This document shows, piece after piece, positions 36,176 to 47,731 of a stretch of 64,000 nt of DNA; position 1 is the first letter of the stretch, and every line of letters begins with the position of its first letter. The notes beneath the pieces were generated by a model. The model saw only the letters and a program-made list of their open reading frames with translations. It made no database searches and had not been told where the DNA came from. The position numbers and the translations under genes were made by a program. The DNA is from Nelumbo lutea. Lineage: Eukaryota; Streptophyta; Magnoliopsida; Proteales; Nelumbonaceae. Where the stretch lies: contig JAKGHH010000001.1 in assembly GCA_022828595.1 (NCBI GenBank), positions 141,999,017-142,063,016 of the forward strand. Direction: 5' to 3'.

Positions 36176-36490
36176 TTAGACATTCCATATTAGAATTGCC
36201 CACCTAGCAAAGAACGATAAACAAGAAGATTGTGTAATATCATCTATCTGAGCCCAAATATCTAACCTATCAAGCAATGAAATAGCTTCACCAGAATCCA
36301 CCCGAACACCTAGAGCACCAAACCAGACAGCTCGTGATACATCACAATCAATAAATAGATGTTGTAATGTTTCATCTTGAGAATTACAAAGTGGACAAAA
36401 AGCTGCAATCTCAAGAGACTTTGCAACCAACGAAATGGAAGCATATTATGTAGACAGCGCCAAAGAAACAACAATACAAGGGATGACAAC
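36176..36490 (-). pseudogene. LINE (non-LTR retrotransposon) zinc-binding RT tail, fragment
   Basis: The minus strand carries LFLWRCLHNMLPFRW, then a frameshift, then AAFCPLCNSQDETLQHLFIDC and WFGALGV. This is the zf-RVT block found after the reverse transcriptase of plant LINEs, with CPLC and HLFIDC zinc ligands. Only about 100 codons remain, with no polymerase domain, so it is a short dead fragment. It points away from the RNase H-like gene at 32.7-33.4 kb, so the two are not one element. Confidence 0.75.
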
Positions 36491-36499
36491 CGTTTAATT

Positions 36500-37280
36500 C
36501 TCCAAAATACCTTCCATGTAATTTATGATATCATACCAGTTGATTGGTTATATAAATTTATTTATATTATACTTTTCCATGGTCAATAATGTTTAGTGAT
36601 TGAAGGACTGGATTTTAAATTGGTGGATTTTTTTTTCTTTTTGGGGGAGGGGGTGTTCAGATCTTTTTATGTAGTTTTTCCAACAAGAACACTTTCAGGT
36701 GGCAATCTATAATAGATGTGCCAATATTACAAATGTGTAAATATAATGAAAATGGCTTTACATGTAATGGGAAATTGCATTATTAGGGTCGTGTACCCGG
36801 CCTCTCGACCTTATTGTGTTGGGGAAGCGGATGGAGATTGCTTTAGCAAAGGTAAGAAAGGGGATAGAGATTAATAAGAATTCCCAATTGGGGATGGGTC
36901 ATGCATGGGGAGTGTAGTTTTCACCCTGCCTCGACCCTAATTAGATATTAAATATTATATTATATATATAATATATCAAAATAAATTTAAAATATTATTT
37001 ATATTTTAAAGTTTTCCTTTATTTTACATAAATTAATTTTCCAAGCAATAATTTTAATTAAAAAAAATTTGAGGATTTGGGTTCTTGTAGGGAGCCCATC
37101 TTTGTCGAGGATCAAGGATGGAGGGTGGCTTTTATCATTGGTGGGAATTAGAGTCGGGAGTGGAGAATATGATCCCTGTTCCGAACCCGCCCCATTGCCA
37201 TTCCTAACTACAACAAACTATACAAACCAACTAGCCAGTATGGTACCTTGCAAATTATATTTTCTCAAAGTGATTGTTAA
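36500..37280. other. intergenic DNA, no gene recognised
   Basis: The stretch contains a G-run near 36640, TA-rich sequence near 36950-36980 and only short open frames. Confidence 0.5.
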
Positions 37281-37400
37281 GGCTATGTTTGGTTTGAAGG
37301 AAAAGGAAGGGAAAAATACAAAAATTTTTACAAACCCTTGTATTGATTTTCCTGTCTTTCCTTTCCTTTTTCTACCTTTTCCTTTAAACCAAACATAGTC
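37281..37400. mobile_element. Tourist-like MITE, 120 bp
   Basis: The left end GGCTATGTTTGGTTTGAAGG is the inverse of the right end at 37381-37400 with two or three mismatches. TAA occurs directly on both sides (37278-37280 and 37401-37403), the target preference of PIF/Harbinger-type MITEs. The middle is a purine/pyrimidine hairpin. Confidence 0.78.
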
Positions 37401-37403
37401 TAA

Positions 37404-39770
37404 GGGCATTACTTTTAGAAAATATGGGATGCACGCCAATCACTCCCATTTAATGTCATTTGGCAAAATCTATGTTGTATGAAGTGCACCACAGCACCAT
37501 GAAAGGTATGTAAAAAAAAAAAAAGGATAAAATACACAAAACCTCCCTTGAAGTATCTGATAATCATAAAAATCTCTCATATAATTTTATTTTAGCAAAT
37601 ACCTCCCTTGAATTTTTAAAAAACTCGATAAAAACCTCTCTTCCTCACCTTCCCATACAGAAAATATTAGACTGATGCACCATTTTTTCTTCAAATACCC
37701 AATCCTTTTATAAACTATTTTACATGTAAAATTATTAAAATAACCTTATTTTAATTCGATAAAAATGTTAAAAGATGAGGGTTAAAGGAGGTTTTTGTCA
37801 AATTAAAGTAAAACAATTTATAAAAATGATAAAATAGACATTTGAAAAAAAAACACGGTGAAACAGTCAGACAATTTCCATTTGGGAAAGTAAGGGAAGG
37901 GAAGGGAAGAATGGTTTAATTATTTTATCCAATTAAAAAATAATAGAATTTGGAGCCCTAAGAAACGTCAAACAATGTGATTTGTGACACACAGCTTCGG
38001 ACAGTCTAACAGATTAACAACTGACCCGTTCCTTGACAATCCCTGTGAAAGAGGAGGTGGGCGCGCATGCCGCATGTGGCTTAAGGTGCCTGCACGGACG
38101 AACCATTCAATGTCAGAATTAGAATTAGTGTGTAACGTGGTGTTGGATAGGTAGTACACTATCCAGTACAATCAACAAGTACAAATGTTGTCTAGCTTGG
38201 TAAATTCTCTGATTTCTTTTTCTTTTGTGAGAAGCAAATTCAGAATATAATACCCTGTGAACACAAATGAATACACCAAAGTAGACATCTAGAAGCAACA
38301 TCAAATGAATTTGTATCCCACTTCCACGTTCCACCTGAGACACCCACGTGACAAAAATCAGCATCATTCAACTGAACTCGATTGTTTTTGGATTTCACTC
38401 TGTTTCTCTGGATGCTATATAAATCCCAATATAATTTAAAGAATTTGTGATAAAAATCGCCTCCTCACACACTTTATGATGAAAAACTTACAGTAATGAG
38501 CAGCAGTATATATATATATATATATATATTCTATGATCGATATAGAAGTAAGTTACCAGTCCAGGTCTGATGCGGAGGGAGAAGTTTTAATCTTTTCTTC
38601 CTTTTTCCCTTTTTGTGTGTACTACTTACTTACTATGTAGAAATTGGCAGTACAAGGGAATACAATTCAACATTCAAAGGGAGCAACCATGTCAATACAT
38701 TTGAATGTACTTCCTCTATCTTCTTCTTCTTCTAAGCTGTTTGCCCTATAATAACTAAGTTGGGGAATGGGGATAGGGAGTTCATGGGGATTCCAAACAG
38801 AGAGAAACAGGCTTTGGAGTTTGAACGCACCCAAGATCGGAAAAGCATCATTGAGTGCAGCGTTGATGAATTCCAATTTCCAATCACCACTGTTGTAATT
38901 TTGCTCTTGTAAAGAAATGTGAGTTGATTTCGTCCGCGCTGCACTCAATTATGTTTTTAATCTTTCTGGGGCAGGTTGAGTCGCTTGCAAATACAAATAC
39001 AAGGTTCCAACCGTCAACAGGTTGCTCTTATATATTATTATATGCGGTAATTCTTTTATAGGGAAAGAAGTTGTTTGTTCAAAATTCAGTTACTTGTCTC
39101 AGCTAGAGTAATCGATAACACCAAATTTGCATATATAGCTCTGATGTCATCGATGAATGAAAGGAGAGGGCTTCTCTTATTTCTTCTTACAACCCAACCC
39201 AAAAGCTGGATTGTGTTGCAGCAAGGCAGCCGAGGCCCAAGGTGGATTCTAATAAACAGAGGATTCAAATTGAAAGCGGCGAAGAAGGATCACAACCTTC
39301 AACACAGAGTCCATTCACCATTTTAAATGCATATAATGCTGGTAGAGATATTTTGTGAGGTAATTTATATTCCACCTCAAGCCAAACGTTATAATTAAGT
39401 CCTTTTGCCTTCTTTTTTTTCCAAAGATATAACTTTTTTTTTTTGGGTAAAAAAGAATACCCTTGATCGGGAGGGGGTTCAGGTTGAATGGTAGCAGGAC
39501 GGAAGCTGAGGGGGAGATCACGGAAATGTTTCGAACCGTTTACGTTTATTGCAAAAACGGCACCACATCAGCATCTGGGAAGATAAACGTTTTTTGGCTC
39601 AAAAATTACTGTTTAGTGCAAGGTAAACGTTTTATCCATTTATTTGCATTGGTTTTCGTGCATATAGCCATTGGGGAAAATGAGAATATCTCGCTTTCCC
39701 CAACGGCTGGGCGTTGCTGAAGTGGATCCGATGTGGGTGCTGATGTGTCGTCTAGTGGTGTTGATCCGGT
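37404..39770. other. intergenic DNA, no gene recognised
   Basis: A CCTCCCTTGAA word repeats at 37540 and 37603, and a TA microsatellite lies at about 38507-38529. A 93-codon minus-strand frame at 38667-38948 shows no family resemblance. Confidence 0.5.
38507..38529. repeat. (TA)n microsatellite
   Basis: An uninterrupted TA dinucleotide run. Confidence 0.9.
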
Positions 39771-40509
39771 GCAACCCGGATCTACCATTCTAAAGGTGGA
39801 TCTTCTTCCTCACTCGATAACCTAAAGCACCTAAGATAGATCTTCTTCCTCACTCTTTCGCCGCCTCAGAGGAGAACACCCGGATCTACCAGTCCAGCGA
39901 CGATCGGAGAGAGGTTTCTTGGCCGGAGGGAGGAGCAGCTGCCGCTGGTAAGAAAGTCTTCGCTTTCTCCCTATTTTCTCTCTGACTTCTCTTTGTTTTC
40001 TCTTTTCTCCTAACATTCAGCAATATCTCTGTTTTCTTTGAAGGTTTTAGAGAGTGTTGCCGCATCTGAAGGTTTAAGAGAGAGAGGGAGAGAGTGTTTC
40101 TCGCCGCCAGAATGTTCTCTGAGTGTTGCCGCATCTATTTTCGTCAATTATTTTTTATACTTTTCAGTCTTCAACATACCAGGTTGAGTATTAATGCCTT
40201 CTACAAATTCCTGTTCAAGACCCAAAATATATTATTATATGTTGAGACTTTAGGGACCTAATTGAATTCCTGTAATTTGTATATACCTTCCACCTGAACA
40301 GCCAGTGTTGACAAACAATCTAGTGGCACCGTGCTTTCTCCATTTTCTCGGCCAGCATTGTTGCACATTTGGTAGGATGGAGCATGATGAATGCTTTCTC
40401 CAAAGGCGGGGGAGAATGTCGCTTGTGGCTCCTTTATACCGTCATCTCTTCCGGCCACCTCTTTTTTTTTCAGATAAAAAAAGGCCATCAAAATGCTTCT
40501 CCCGGTACT
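39771..40509. other. non-coding stretch resembling a 5' leader with an intron
   Basis: A GC-richer segment near 39850-39950 is followed by a donor-like GGTAAGAAAG (about 39948) and a T-rich stretch ending TTGAAG (about 40044). GAGTGTTGCCGCATCT then occurs twice (about 40050 and 40118). It ends at the LTR of element G. No coding region follows, so this may be the leader of a gene that is broken or absent. Confidence 0.3.
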
Positions 40510-41193
40510 TGATGGTGCGCGATCTAGCTATTCCTAGTTGGAAGGTAATCTGAATTCTAATTGGGCGGCATGTTAGACAGTTCTGCAAAACAGTGGATCA
40601 GAGAACCCGGTAAGGTCACTCGGATGCTTAAGTCAGTACTTTATACTGTAAATACGAGCTGAATGCTTGAGAACTTGAATGCTAGTGAGTAGAATAATCA
40701 CGCACACCTTTGCCTTGAGGTTTCATGTCTTTATATATTGGAATAGTCGTGGGCCTTATGAAAGAGCTCCGGGATCTCTGGGCTGTGGAGATGAGGTTTG
40801 TTCCGTTTTTTAAGGGGAGTAATATATTGATAAGGTTTATTGTTTACCTCCAATTCAAGCGGAGCCGGGACGAATTCTCATCGTGATCTTGGGAAATTTG
40901 GGATCTATTGGCTCATCATGATCTCGAGAAATTCGGGATCTGTTGGGGAGGCCTTTGGAGTCAGTTAAATGGCATTTTGGCTCATTAGCTCCGAGCTGGC
41001 ACTTTGAATCTTTAGTCCCGAATTGGATTGGGTGTCGAGGTGCCTCTACACCGAGGTGGTTTTTTGGGCCAAGGTAGCTGAATACCCAAACTCTGAATGT
41101 TGCAAACTAGGCTTGCTTGGCTGAGTTGTCACCCTTCGATCAGATCGCGCCTTCGTGTCCCCTTCTTGCTAGTTTGTGCCAAATCACCCTTCA
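40510..41193 (-). repeat. 3' LTR of element G
   Basis: It aligns with 50419-51116 throughout. It lacks about 15 bases present in the 5' copy near 50520. Bases 40981-41115 are identical to 50904-51038, while the rest differs by roughly a tenth or more. Confidence 0.93.
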
Positions 41194-41210
41194 TCAATTG
41201 TCCCCCATTC
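41194..41210 (-). other. polypurine tract of element G
   Basis: The element-sense sequence GAATGGGGGACAATTGA stands directly before the 3' LTR start TGAAGGG. Confidence 0.75.
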
Positions 41211-41507
41211 CTCATCCAGGGGTCTTAACCCGGTGTGGGGAGTCCATGACGAGCCCAGGTGGATTTGGTACGAGGTTTAGTCAATTTGGAGGGCGAACTG
41301 TTGGTCGGGCCTGTTCAACCATCTGGCTCAACTATGAAATGACCCAGGTCGCATCTCGAGCATGCATGGATGTCACACTATTTATAGATTCCGCAAATGC
41401 CAAAGGGCGTGCTCAACCAATTTTGTCCTCGGGTAGCGTGCAACCGGTTTTCATGGGAGCCGTCGGATCACACAGATCCCAACCGTTGATTGTAGGATGT
41501 GGAGGGC

Positions 41508-41516
41508 TATAAATAG
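41508..41516 (+). promoter_or_regulatory. TATA box of the opposite-strand gene in element G
   Basis: TATAAATAG on the plus strand lies 180 bases before ATG 41688. The transcription start would be near 41540. It is separate from the LTR promoter and points the other way. Confidence 0.65.
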
Positions 41517-41687
41517 GGTGCCGAAGGGCCCATTACCTTCACCATAAATCTTGTGATTGAGCTCTCTAGAGGTCGCATCGGAGTCCCTCAACTCGCCACT
41601 CCTTCCTTTGTGTCTGAGGTCGTTTTCATCCTTTTGGTGAGTTCGTCTTCTGTCGTTAGTTGTTCCCCTTTCCTTTTCCTATCCAAT

Positions 41688-43767
41688 ATGTCTAGTGCTA
41701 GCATAGATAGGTTGCTTAATGATTCTAGTGAGCCCGAGGGTGCTGAGGTGCGGTTCTCGACTCCCGCTGGTGAGGTTAGATCTTCGCTAGAGAGCTCCTC
41801 TTTACACCTCTTAGGGGAAACACCTTTACCCAACGTCGATCTATCTTGGCCTGAGGAACTGGAACCTCGGGTAGAGTGATCGATCTCCGAAGAGGGGATT
41901 CCATCTTCTTCTTGGGGTCGAGACCCGAAAGACTTTGGCCCTTCCACGATGACCTCGGACAGATTATTGTCCTTGGTAGCCCACTACCATCTTCCCAACA
42001 CCCTTACCTTTAGTATTCCTTTGGGTCAGTACCCTTGGGTTCATGGTCACTACAAGCTCACAGTTTTTGAGGAGCAGCTCATAGCCGGGTTGCGCTTCCC
42101 TCTCCACCCTTTCATCATAGAAATTATTAAGTTCTTTGACATTACCATTAACCAGTTACACCTGAACTCCATCCAAACCATTGTTGGCACAATCTCACTT
42201 TTCCATGAGTATAATCGACCTCTTACCCTAGACATCTTTAGTTCGATTTGGCCCATCAAGAAGAACTCTTCTTGCCTGCGCGGGGGACACCCGGTAGAGC
42301 TATTATATTTCCCCTAGCCTTGGGTTCAAAGTTCTGTTCGGTAACCCGAACAAACTACCGACCTGGAAGGGGAGGTACTTCTTTGTTCAGAGTCCTAAGG
42401 GATGGCCATTCCCGAATCACTGGCGAGTGGCCATTAAGGACCCCGGAGTGAGGTTGGATGCTGAGACTAAGGTGGTCATTAATTCTTGGAGGGACCTCAG
42501 CCTTGAAATGAAAGATTTCTTGGCTGAGGAAAAGCTTGTATGAGCTGGGCTGAGTCCTCCTAGTAGGCCTCCACCTCAACACACACATCGCTTTTTCCTT
42601 TTTTATTTTTGCACTTACTTCGGTTCGTGACTAACTTTTTTTCCTTTTCTCTTGAAGAACCTATGCCAAGTGTTGATGCAACTAACCTTCTACGGAGTGT
42701 TCAAAGGGGAAAGAAGAGAAAGGCCTCAAAGAGGTCCCATTGGGAGGAGGTCGGTCCTTCGGTTCCGGCCCAACCCGAGGTCCCTGCGCCAGAGCCGATC
42801 TCGACTGAGCTCCCAAAGGAGGAGGTTCGCCCCCAGTCTCTAGTTGTTGACCTGGATGAGGACCAGGACGAAGGGACCCCACCTCGCGAGCCCGAGTGTA
42901 CTTCGGTGCCCGAGCCTCATCCCCTGAAGGAGAGCATAATGACTCCGCGGCTCGGGTTTCTTAAGAGTAAGGATGTCGTGTTTCCTGTGGAGGTCGCGGA
43001 ATGGGCTGACATGCCAATGAGTCAACTTGGAGGAAGAGCAGCTAGTTACTGTATGGTGATGAGTAACCTGCCCCTTTGTTTACTTTTCTATTCTTCTGTT
43101 AATGGTACTTACGTTTGCTTTTTATTTGCCAGGTGAACTCCGCTATCCATTCACTCGTCTACCAATCTGAGATCCATTTGAAGCAAGCTCGAGAGGCCGA
43201 AGAAAATGCTCGGAAACTTTACCGCGAGATGGATTTAGCTCGGGTGATGTTCTTCGAGCCAAGAAGGGAGCTCGGAGCTAGGAGGAGGTGATCCTTGTAC
43301 TGACGGAGGAGAAGAAGAAACTCAAAGAGGAGAAGGAGGCTCTCCTTTGGGAGAATGAGAACCTCAAGGCGATGATCAAGGAGCACACCGAGATCTTCGA
43401 CACCGCCATCCAGGAGGCACGGGTTCAAGAGAGAGATCGCACCGTCGAGGAGTTCAAGGAGTCCCCTAAGTTTTACGAACTTCAGGTCGAGTATGGATCT
43501 AACTCATACCGGTCAGGCTTCAAGCTTTGCAAGTGGCTGATGCGGCGAAAGTTTCCCAAGCTCGACTTTGGATCTATTTCCATGTCCACCATCACTCCTG
43601 AGATGGCGAAGGAGGCTGACAAGTAATCCGACTCCTCTAAAGGGGAAAGTGACGATGAAATTCTCGAGGCGAGGCCTTTAGGGGAGGCAAGCCGAGAGGA
43701 CGTGGAGGAGGACCACATGGAAACCGATCTACCTGTTGGAGGGAATTCTAGCAGATCTAATGCTTAG
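41688..43767 (+). pseudogene. opposite-strand gene in element G: Transposase_28 ('putative gypsy type transposon') protein
   Basis: ATG 41688 starts MSSASIDRLLNDSSEPEG, an acidic Ser-rich N terminus. After one TGA (41877-41879) the same frame enters a conserved domain: LVAHYHLPNTLTFSIPLG, FEEQLIAGLRFPLHPFI, NSIQTIVGTISLFHEYN. After a frameshift near 42290 comes GFKVLFGNPNKLPTWKGRYF and NHWRVAIKDPGV, ending at an apparent intron (donor GTATGA at 42538, acceptor before 42658). The next exon is Pro/Glu-rich with a KKRKASKR basic patch. A second intron (43056-43132) leads to a coiled coil (TEEKKKLKEEKEALLWENEN; 43288-43480) and, past a TAA at 43624, an acidic tail ending at 43767. A possible poly-A signal AATGAAA is near 43858. 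The domain is known from plant gypsy elements, but its role is unknown. This copy is broken. Confidence 0.8.
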
Positions 43768-43897
43768 TCGTGCCTCTTTTCTTGGACCCCCTACATACAA
43801 TGTATATCTCGGGCCTCCAAGCTCGGGTTTTTTTTTTTTGTACTTGAAGTTCTATATCAATGAAATACAAGTGTTTTGCAATCTTTGTGTGCAAATT

Positions 43898-44060
43898 TTT
43901 CTAAGTGTAGATTAATCCCGAGCTGGCGAACTAAACCAAATAGGAGTGAACTTTTTTCTAAGTATGGATTTCTCCCGAGTTGGTGAGTTAAACCAATTTG
44001 GAGTGAACTTTTTTCTAAGCATAGGTTGTTGTCGAGCTGGTAAGCTCGACACTAATAGGA
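43898..44060. repeat. 57-bp tandem repeat, about 2.7 copies, in element G
   Basis: Units start with TTTTTCTAAG at 43896, 43953 and 44010 and share a CCCGAGCTGG core. The array lies between the opposite-strand gene and integrase. Confidence 0.85.
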
Positions 44061-44276
44061 TTGATCTAATTGCCATTGTATGCTAGGGCGATCAGACACT
44101 ATAGGGTACATACCCGATCTTTCTATGCCTTAGTCACTTATTTGCCTAAGTGTTGGTTATCCCTAAGTGTCGAGCTAATGAGGTTGACTCCATGTGAGAC
44201 TAACCTTACGTTGTTGTACGCCAAGGTGAATTAGACACCGTAGGGTTTGCACCCAAGTTGTCTATGCCTCATAGAC

Positions 44277-44458
44277 GACTAAGACTAGGACTTGTCTGCT
44301 CATAACGAAGAGGCGACTAGGACGTGTCCACCTATGTTGAAGAAGCGACTAGGACTTGTCCACCTATGCAAAAGAGGCGACTAGGACTTGTCTACCTATG
44401 CCAAAGAGGCGACTAGGACTTGTCTGCCTATGCAGAAGAGGCAACAAAGACTTGTCAT
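44277..44458. repeat. 32-bp minisatellite, 5-6 copies, in element G
   Basis: The unit begins GCGACTAGGACTTGTCCACC and is repeated head to tail with small changes. Three inner copies are nearly identical, and the outer ones are diverged. Confidence 0.92.
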
Positions 44459-44899
44459 AGTGCCGAAGTCTTCTATTAGCTCGGCGCCATAGCCCTTAGG
44501 CTTCCGGGAGTGACTCGCAGTCCTCTCTCAAGTTAGTCGTTGTTTTCGACCAGTTCGGTGGTCACATAGATTTGAAGAAATTTTGCCTTTGAGTTACAAG
44601 TTCATAAGTAGTACCTTCTTAGTTATCGATATTCCATGCTCGTGGTACTTGCTTCCCTTCCAAAGTCTCGAGCTCATGTGCTTTCCCTAAATACCCACTT
44701 TACTCAGTATGGACCTTCTCAATTCGGTCCGAACTTGCCAATGCTGGGTTCAAGTACCATAACTTTTCAAAGAACCAGGTTGTCGACGTGGAAGTGTCAT
44801 TTTCTGACCCAGGCATTATACTACCGAGGTACTCTTTGTTGGTAAGATGTGGTCCGAGTGTAAGGCAGGTCTCGTACCTCCTCAACTAGGTCTTGGTTG

Positions 44900-45700
44900 G
44901 TACAGAGATCGTCATAGTTCGTTTCCTCATTATAAGCCCCCAATCATAATGTGGGCACCTCTATTTTCATCGAGATCACCACTTCTGTACCATACGTGAG
45001 GTTGAAAGGGGTCTCACCCGCCACGGTCTTAATAGTAGTTCAGTAGGCCCAAAGGACACTGGCAGTTCGTCCACCCACAATCCCTTGGCTCGAGCTAAGC
45101 GAGCTTTCAATCCGCAAAGTATCGCTCTATTAGTTACATCTGCTTGCCCGTTCGTCTGGGGGTGTGTCGTGCCACCGAGGTAAAATTTTGTTGAATCCCC
45201 ATTTTGGCGCACAACTTTTGAAACTTAATATCTTCGAACTGCTTTCCATTGTCGAATATCAGCACTCAAGGTAGTCCAAAGTGACAAACTATGTTTTTCT
45301 AGAAGAAATTCTGTATGTTGTGGGTTGTGATCGCTAAGGGTTCGGCTTTCACCCACCTCATAAAGTAATCTACTGCTACAACCAAGAACCTCCTTTGCCC
45401 TGTTGCTGGCGGGAAGGGGCCAAAGATGTTGATTCCCCACTATGCAAAGGGCCACGGGCTGGTGAGGTATGTCAAATCAGTAGCAGGTTGATGGTGAATG
45501 TTGGCATGCCTTTGACACTTGTCACACTTTTTGATGAGTTCGAGTGCATTTGCCTTCATCGTGGACCAGTAATAGCCTTGCCTTAACACATTCTGCACGA
45601 GAGCTTTGCACCCCAAGTGTCTGCCGCACAAGCCTTCATGGGTGTCGCGAAGTACATGCTCAGCTTCTAAGGTCGCAAGCAGCACAGGTAAGAGAGCGTG
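44900..45700 (-). pseudogene. element G integrase, broken, catalytic Glu replaced
   Basis: The N-terminal zinc finger is seen at 45640-45500 (HEGLCGRHLG then CDKCQRHA). In the core, one frame reads VVAVDYFMRWVKAE (first Asp), another LIFDNGKQFEDIKF (second Asp), then HPQTNGQADVTNRAILCGL, where the expected Glu of NGQVEVTNR is Asp. At least two frameshifts and two stops break the gene. Integrase would join element DNA to the chromosome. Confidence 0.88.
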
Positions 45701-45912
45701 AAAGATCTTCTGTATAGTTGTCCGTCTATGAGGATGTACTTAGCTGACTAGCGCTCTACCCTTCGGGCTACTTTGCATTCTGCAGGTAGGGTCTCATGGA
45801 GTAGATAACTCATGAGTGGGTCGATCCAGCTTGGTTCCGCTTGTTATACGGGAGCGACTTCTTCTGCCCCCCTGAGAATGCTGGGCTGAGGTAAGTCCTC
45901 TTTGTACACAGT

Positions 45913-46660
45913 TCACATGGTGTTGCTGCTCGTGCTAGCTAGTCGTGACAAGTAGTCAGTCTTAGCATTCTCAGACCTCAGAATTTTTTTGATAAAGTAG
46001 GAGACGAAGCTGCACAGTATCTCTCTGACTTTGGTCAAGTAATTTGCCATAGTGGGGTCACGGGCTTCATACTCACCAATGACTTGGTTAACCACTAGTT
46101 GTGAATCGCTGCATATGATGAGGTGCTTTGCTTTCATTTCCCTTACTAAGGTTAACTCGGTGACTAGTGCTTCATATTCTGCCTCGTTGTTCGATGCCTC
46201 AAATCCGAACCGGAGAGCATATTCCAACTTCACTTCGCTTGGGCCGTATAGTATCAGTTCTGCACTGCTTCCCTGCTGGTTGGATGAGCCATCGACGTGG
46301 AGGATCCAGGGCTCCTCATCCCAGGTCGGTTCCACTCTGACTAGGATTGGCGCCGCACTGGTTGAAGCTCCCGTCGCGTAAGCAAGCTTGGTCAACTTAG
46401 GGGTCGCTGTGATGAATGTGCATTCTGCTACAAAATCAGCCAAGACTTGAGCTTTGATTGCTGGCCGAGGCTCATACTGGATATCGTATTTGCTCAGCTC
46501 AATGGACCACTTTTTTAATCTCCTAGACACCTCAGGTTTGAACAGAATCTGCCTCAGGGGTTTGTTGGTGAGAATGACGATAGTGTGGGCCTGGAAGTAC
46601 GAGTGAAGTTTTTGGGCTGCTATGATTAGTGTATATGCTAATTTCTCGATCTTCGGATAT
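45913..46660 (-). pseudogene. element G second RNase H domain
   Basis: A frame of about 205 codons holds the end of the first RNase H/linker (KWSIELSKYDIQYEPRPAIK, LADFVAEC) and then a full second RNase H fold. It has the ligands ILHVDGSSNQQGS (Asp), NNEAEYEAL (Glu), IICSDSQLVVNQVIGEYE (Asp) and ENAKTDYLSRLA (Asp). An added RNase H between RT/RNase H and integrase is a mark of Tat-group gypsy elements. This is the best preserved part of G. Confidence 0.88.
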
Positions 46661-46674
46661 CTAGTTTCTGCATC

Positions 46675-47731
46675 CTACAAAATTTTTCTAACATAGTAGA
46701 TGGGTTGTTGGACCTGATCTACTTCTTTGATCAGTACCGAACTAGCCACCTCGTCGCTTGTAGAAAGGTATAGCTTTAACACATCCCCTTCTTTGGGTCG
46801 AGTTAAAACTGGGGCGGTACATAAGTATCTTTTTAGCTCGTCAAAAGTGAGTTGGCATTCTTCAGTCCATTTGAAGTCCTTACTCTTTTTTATCGCTTTA
46901 AAAAAGGGTAGGCACCGATCTGCCAACATAGACATGAAGTGGCTCAGGGCAACTATCCAACCAGTTAGCCTTTGAACCTCTTTTATTTTCTGGGGTGGTC
47001 CCATATCTAGAATAGCTTTTATTTTATCCAGGTTGGCATCGATGCCACGTCGGTTGACTATATACCCTAGAAATTTACCCAAAGTGACTCCAAAGACGCA
47101 TTTATTCGGGTTCAACTTAATGTTATATCTTCATAAAATTTGAAAAACATCTTTTAAATCATTCAACAAAGAATTTGAAAACTGGGTCTTCACAACCATG
47201 TCATCAACATAGCATTCTACTTTATTGCCAATTAACGACTCAAAAATCTTATTTACAAGGTGTTGGAATGTTGCCCCAGCAGTTTTTTAATCCAAAGGGC
47301 ATGACCTTGTAATAGTATAACCCGAGCTCAGTTATGAAGGCAGTCTTCTCTTCGTCAACACGATCCATCCTAATCTGGTTGTAACCGGAATAGGCATTCA
47401 TGAAGCTCAGCAACTCATGACCTAAGGTTGCGTCCACTATGCGGTCAATCTTGGGTAGCGAGAAGCAATCTTTCGGGAAGGCTCTATTTAGGTCGGTGTA
47501 ATTGATGCACATTCGCCACTTGTCATTGGCCTTCTTCACTGGCATCGGGTTAGCGACCCAGCTCAAGTAATAGACTTCCGTGATGAAGTCTGCGGGGATG
47601 AGCTTCCCGACCTCCTCATCGACTACCCTCCACCGCTCTGGGGCGAGGTTGTGCTTCTTCTGCCTTACTAGCCTGACTAAAGGGTCGGTATCAAGTTTGT
47701 GAGTTACAATTTTAGGATCAATTTTAGGCAT
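46675..47731 (-). pseudogene. element G reverse transcriptase and first RNase H, broken
   Basis: The RT frame from 47731 shows PVKKANDKWRMCINYTDLNR, AFPKDCFSLPKIDRIVD, GYNQIRM and YYKVMPFGLKN. A frameshift near 47275 follows. The catalytic box ECYVDDMVVKT is intact at 47198-47215, and a stop (near 47130) precedes NPNKCVFGVTLGKFLGYIV and the connection. The first RNase H starts with DFKWTEECQLTFDELKRYL. One base change and one frameshift separate it from an open frame. Confidence 0.9.

Noticed and set aside
32843..36490. RNase H-like gene and the zinc-binding LINE tail as one LINE
   Set aside because: They are on opposite strands and 2.8 kb apart with MITEs between. In plant LINEs the two domains lie in the same direction.
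38667..38948. Minus-strand 93-codon frame
   Set aside because: No recognisable domain, signal peptide or splice context. Length is compatible with chance in this composition.
41588..41947. Minus-strand frame of 119 codons in element G
   Set aside because: It is a shadow of the opposite-strand Transposase_28-like gene. Domain similarity is on the plus strand.
44277..44458. Regular 32-bp repeats that could suggest a CRISPR array
   Set aside because: The repeats are directly adjacent with no unique spacers and lie in a plant retrotransposon, so this is a minisatellite.
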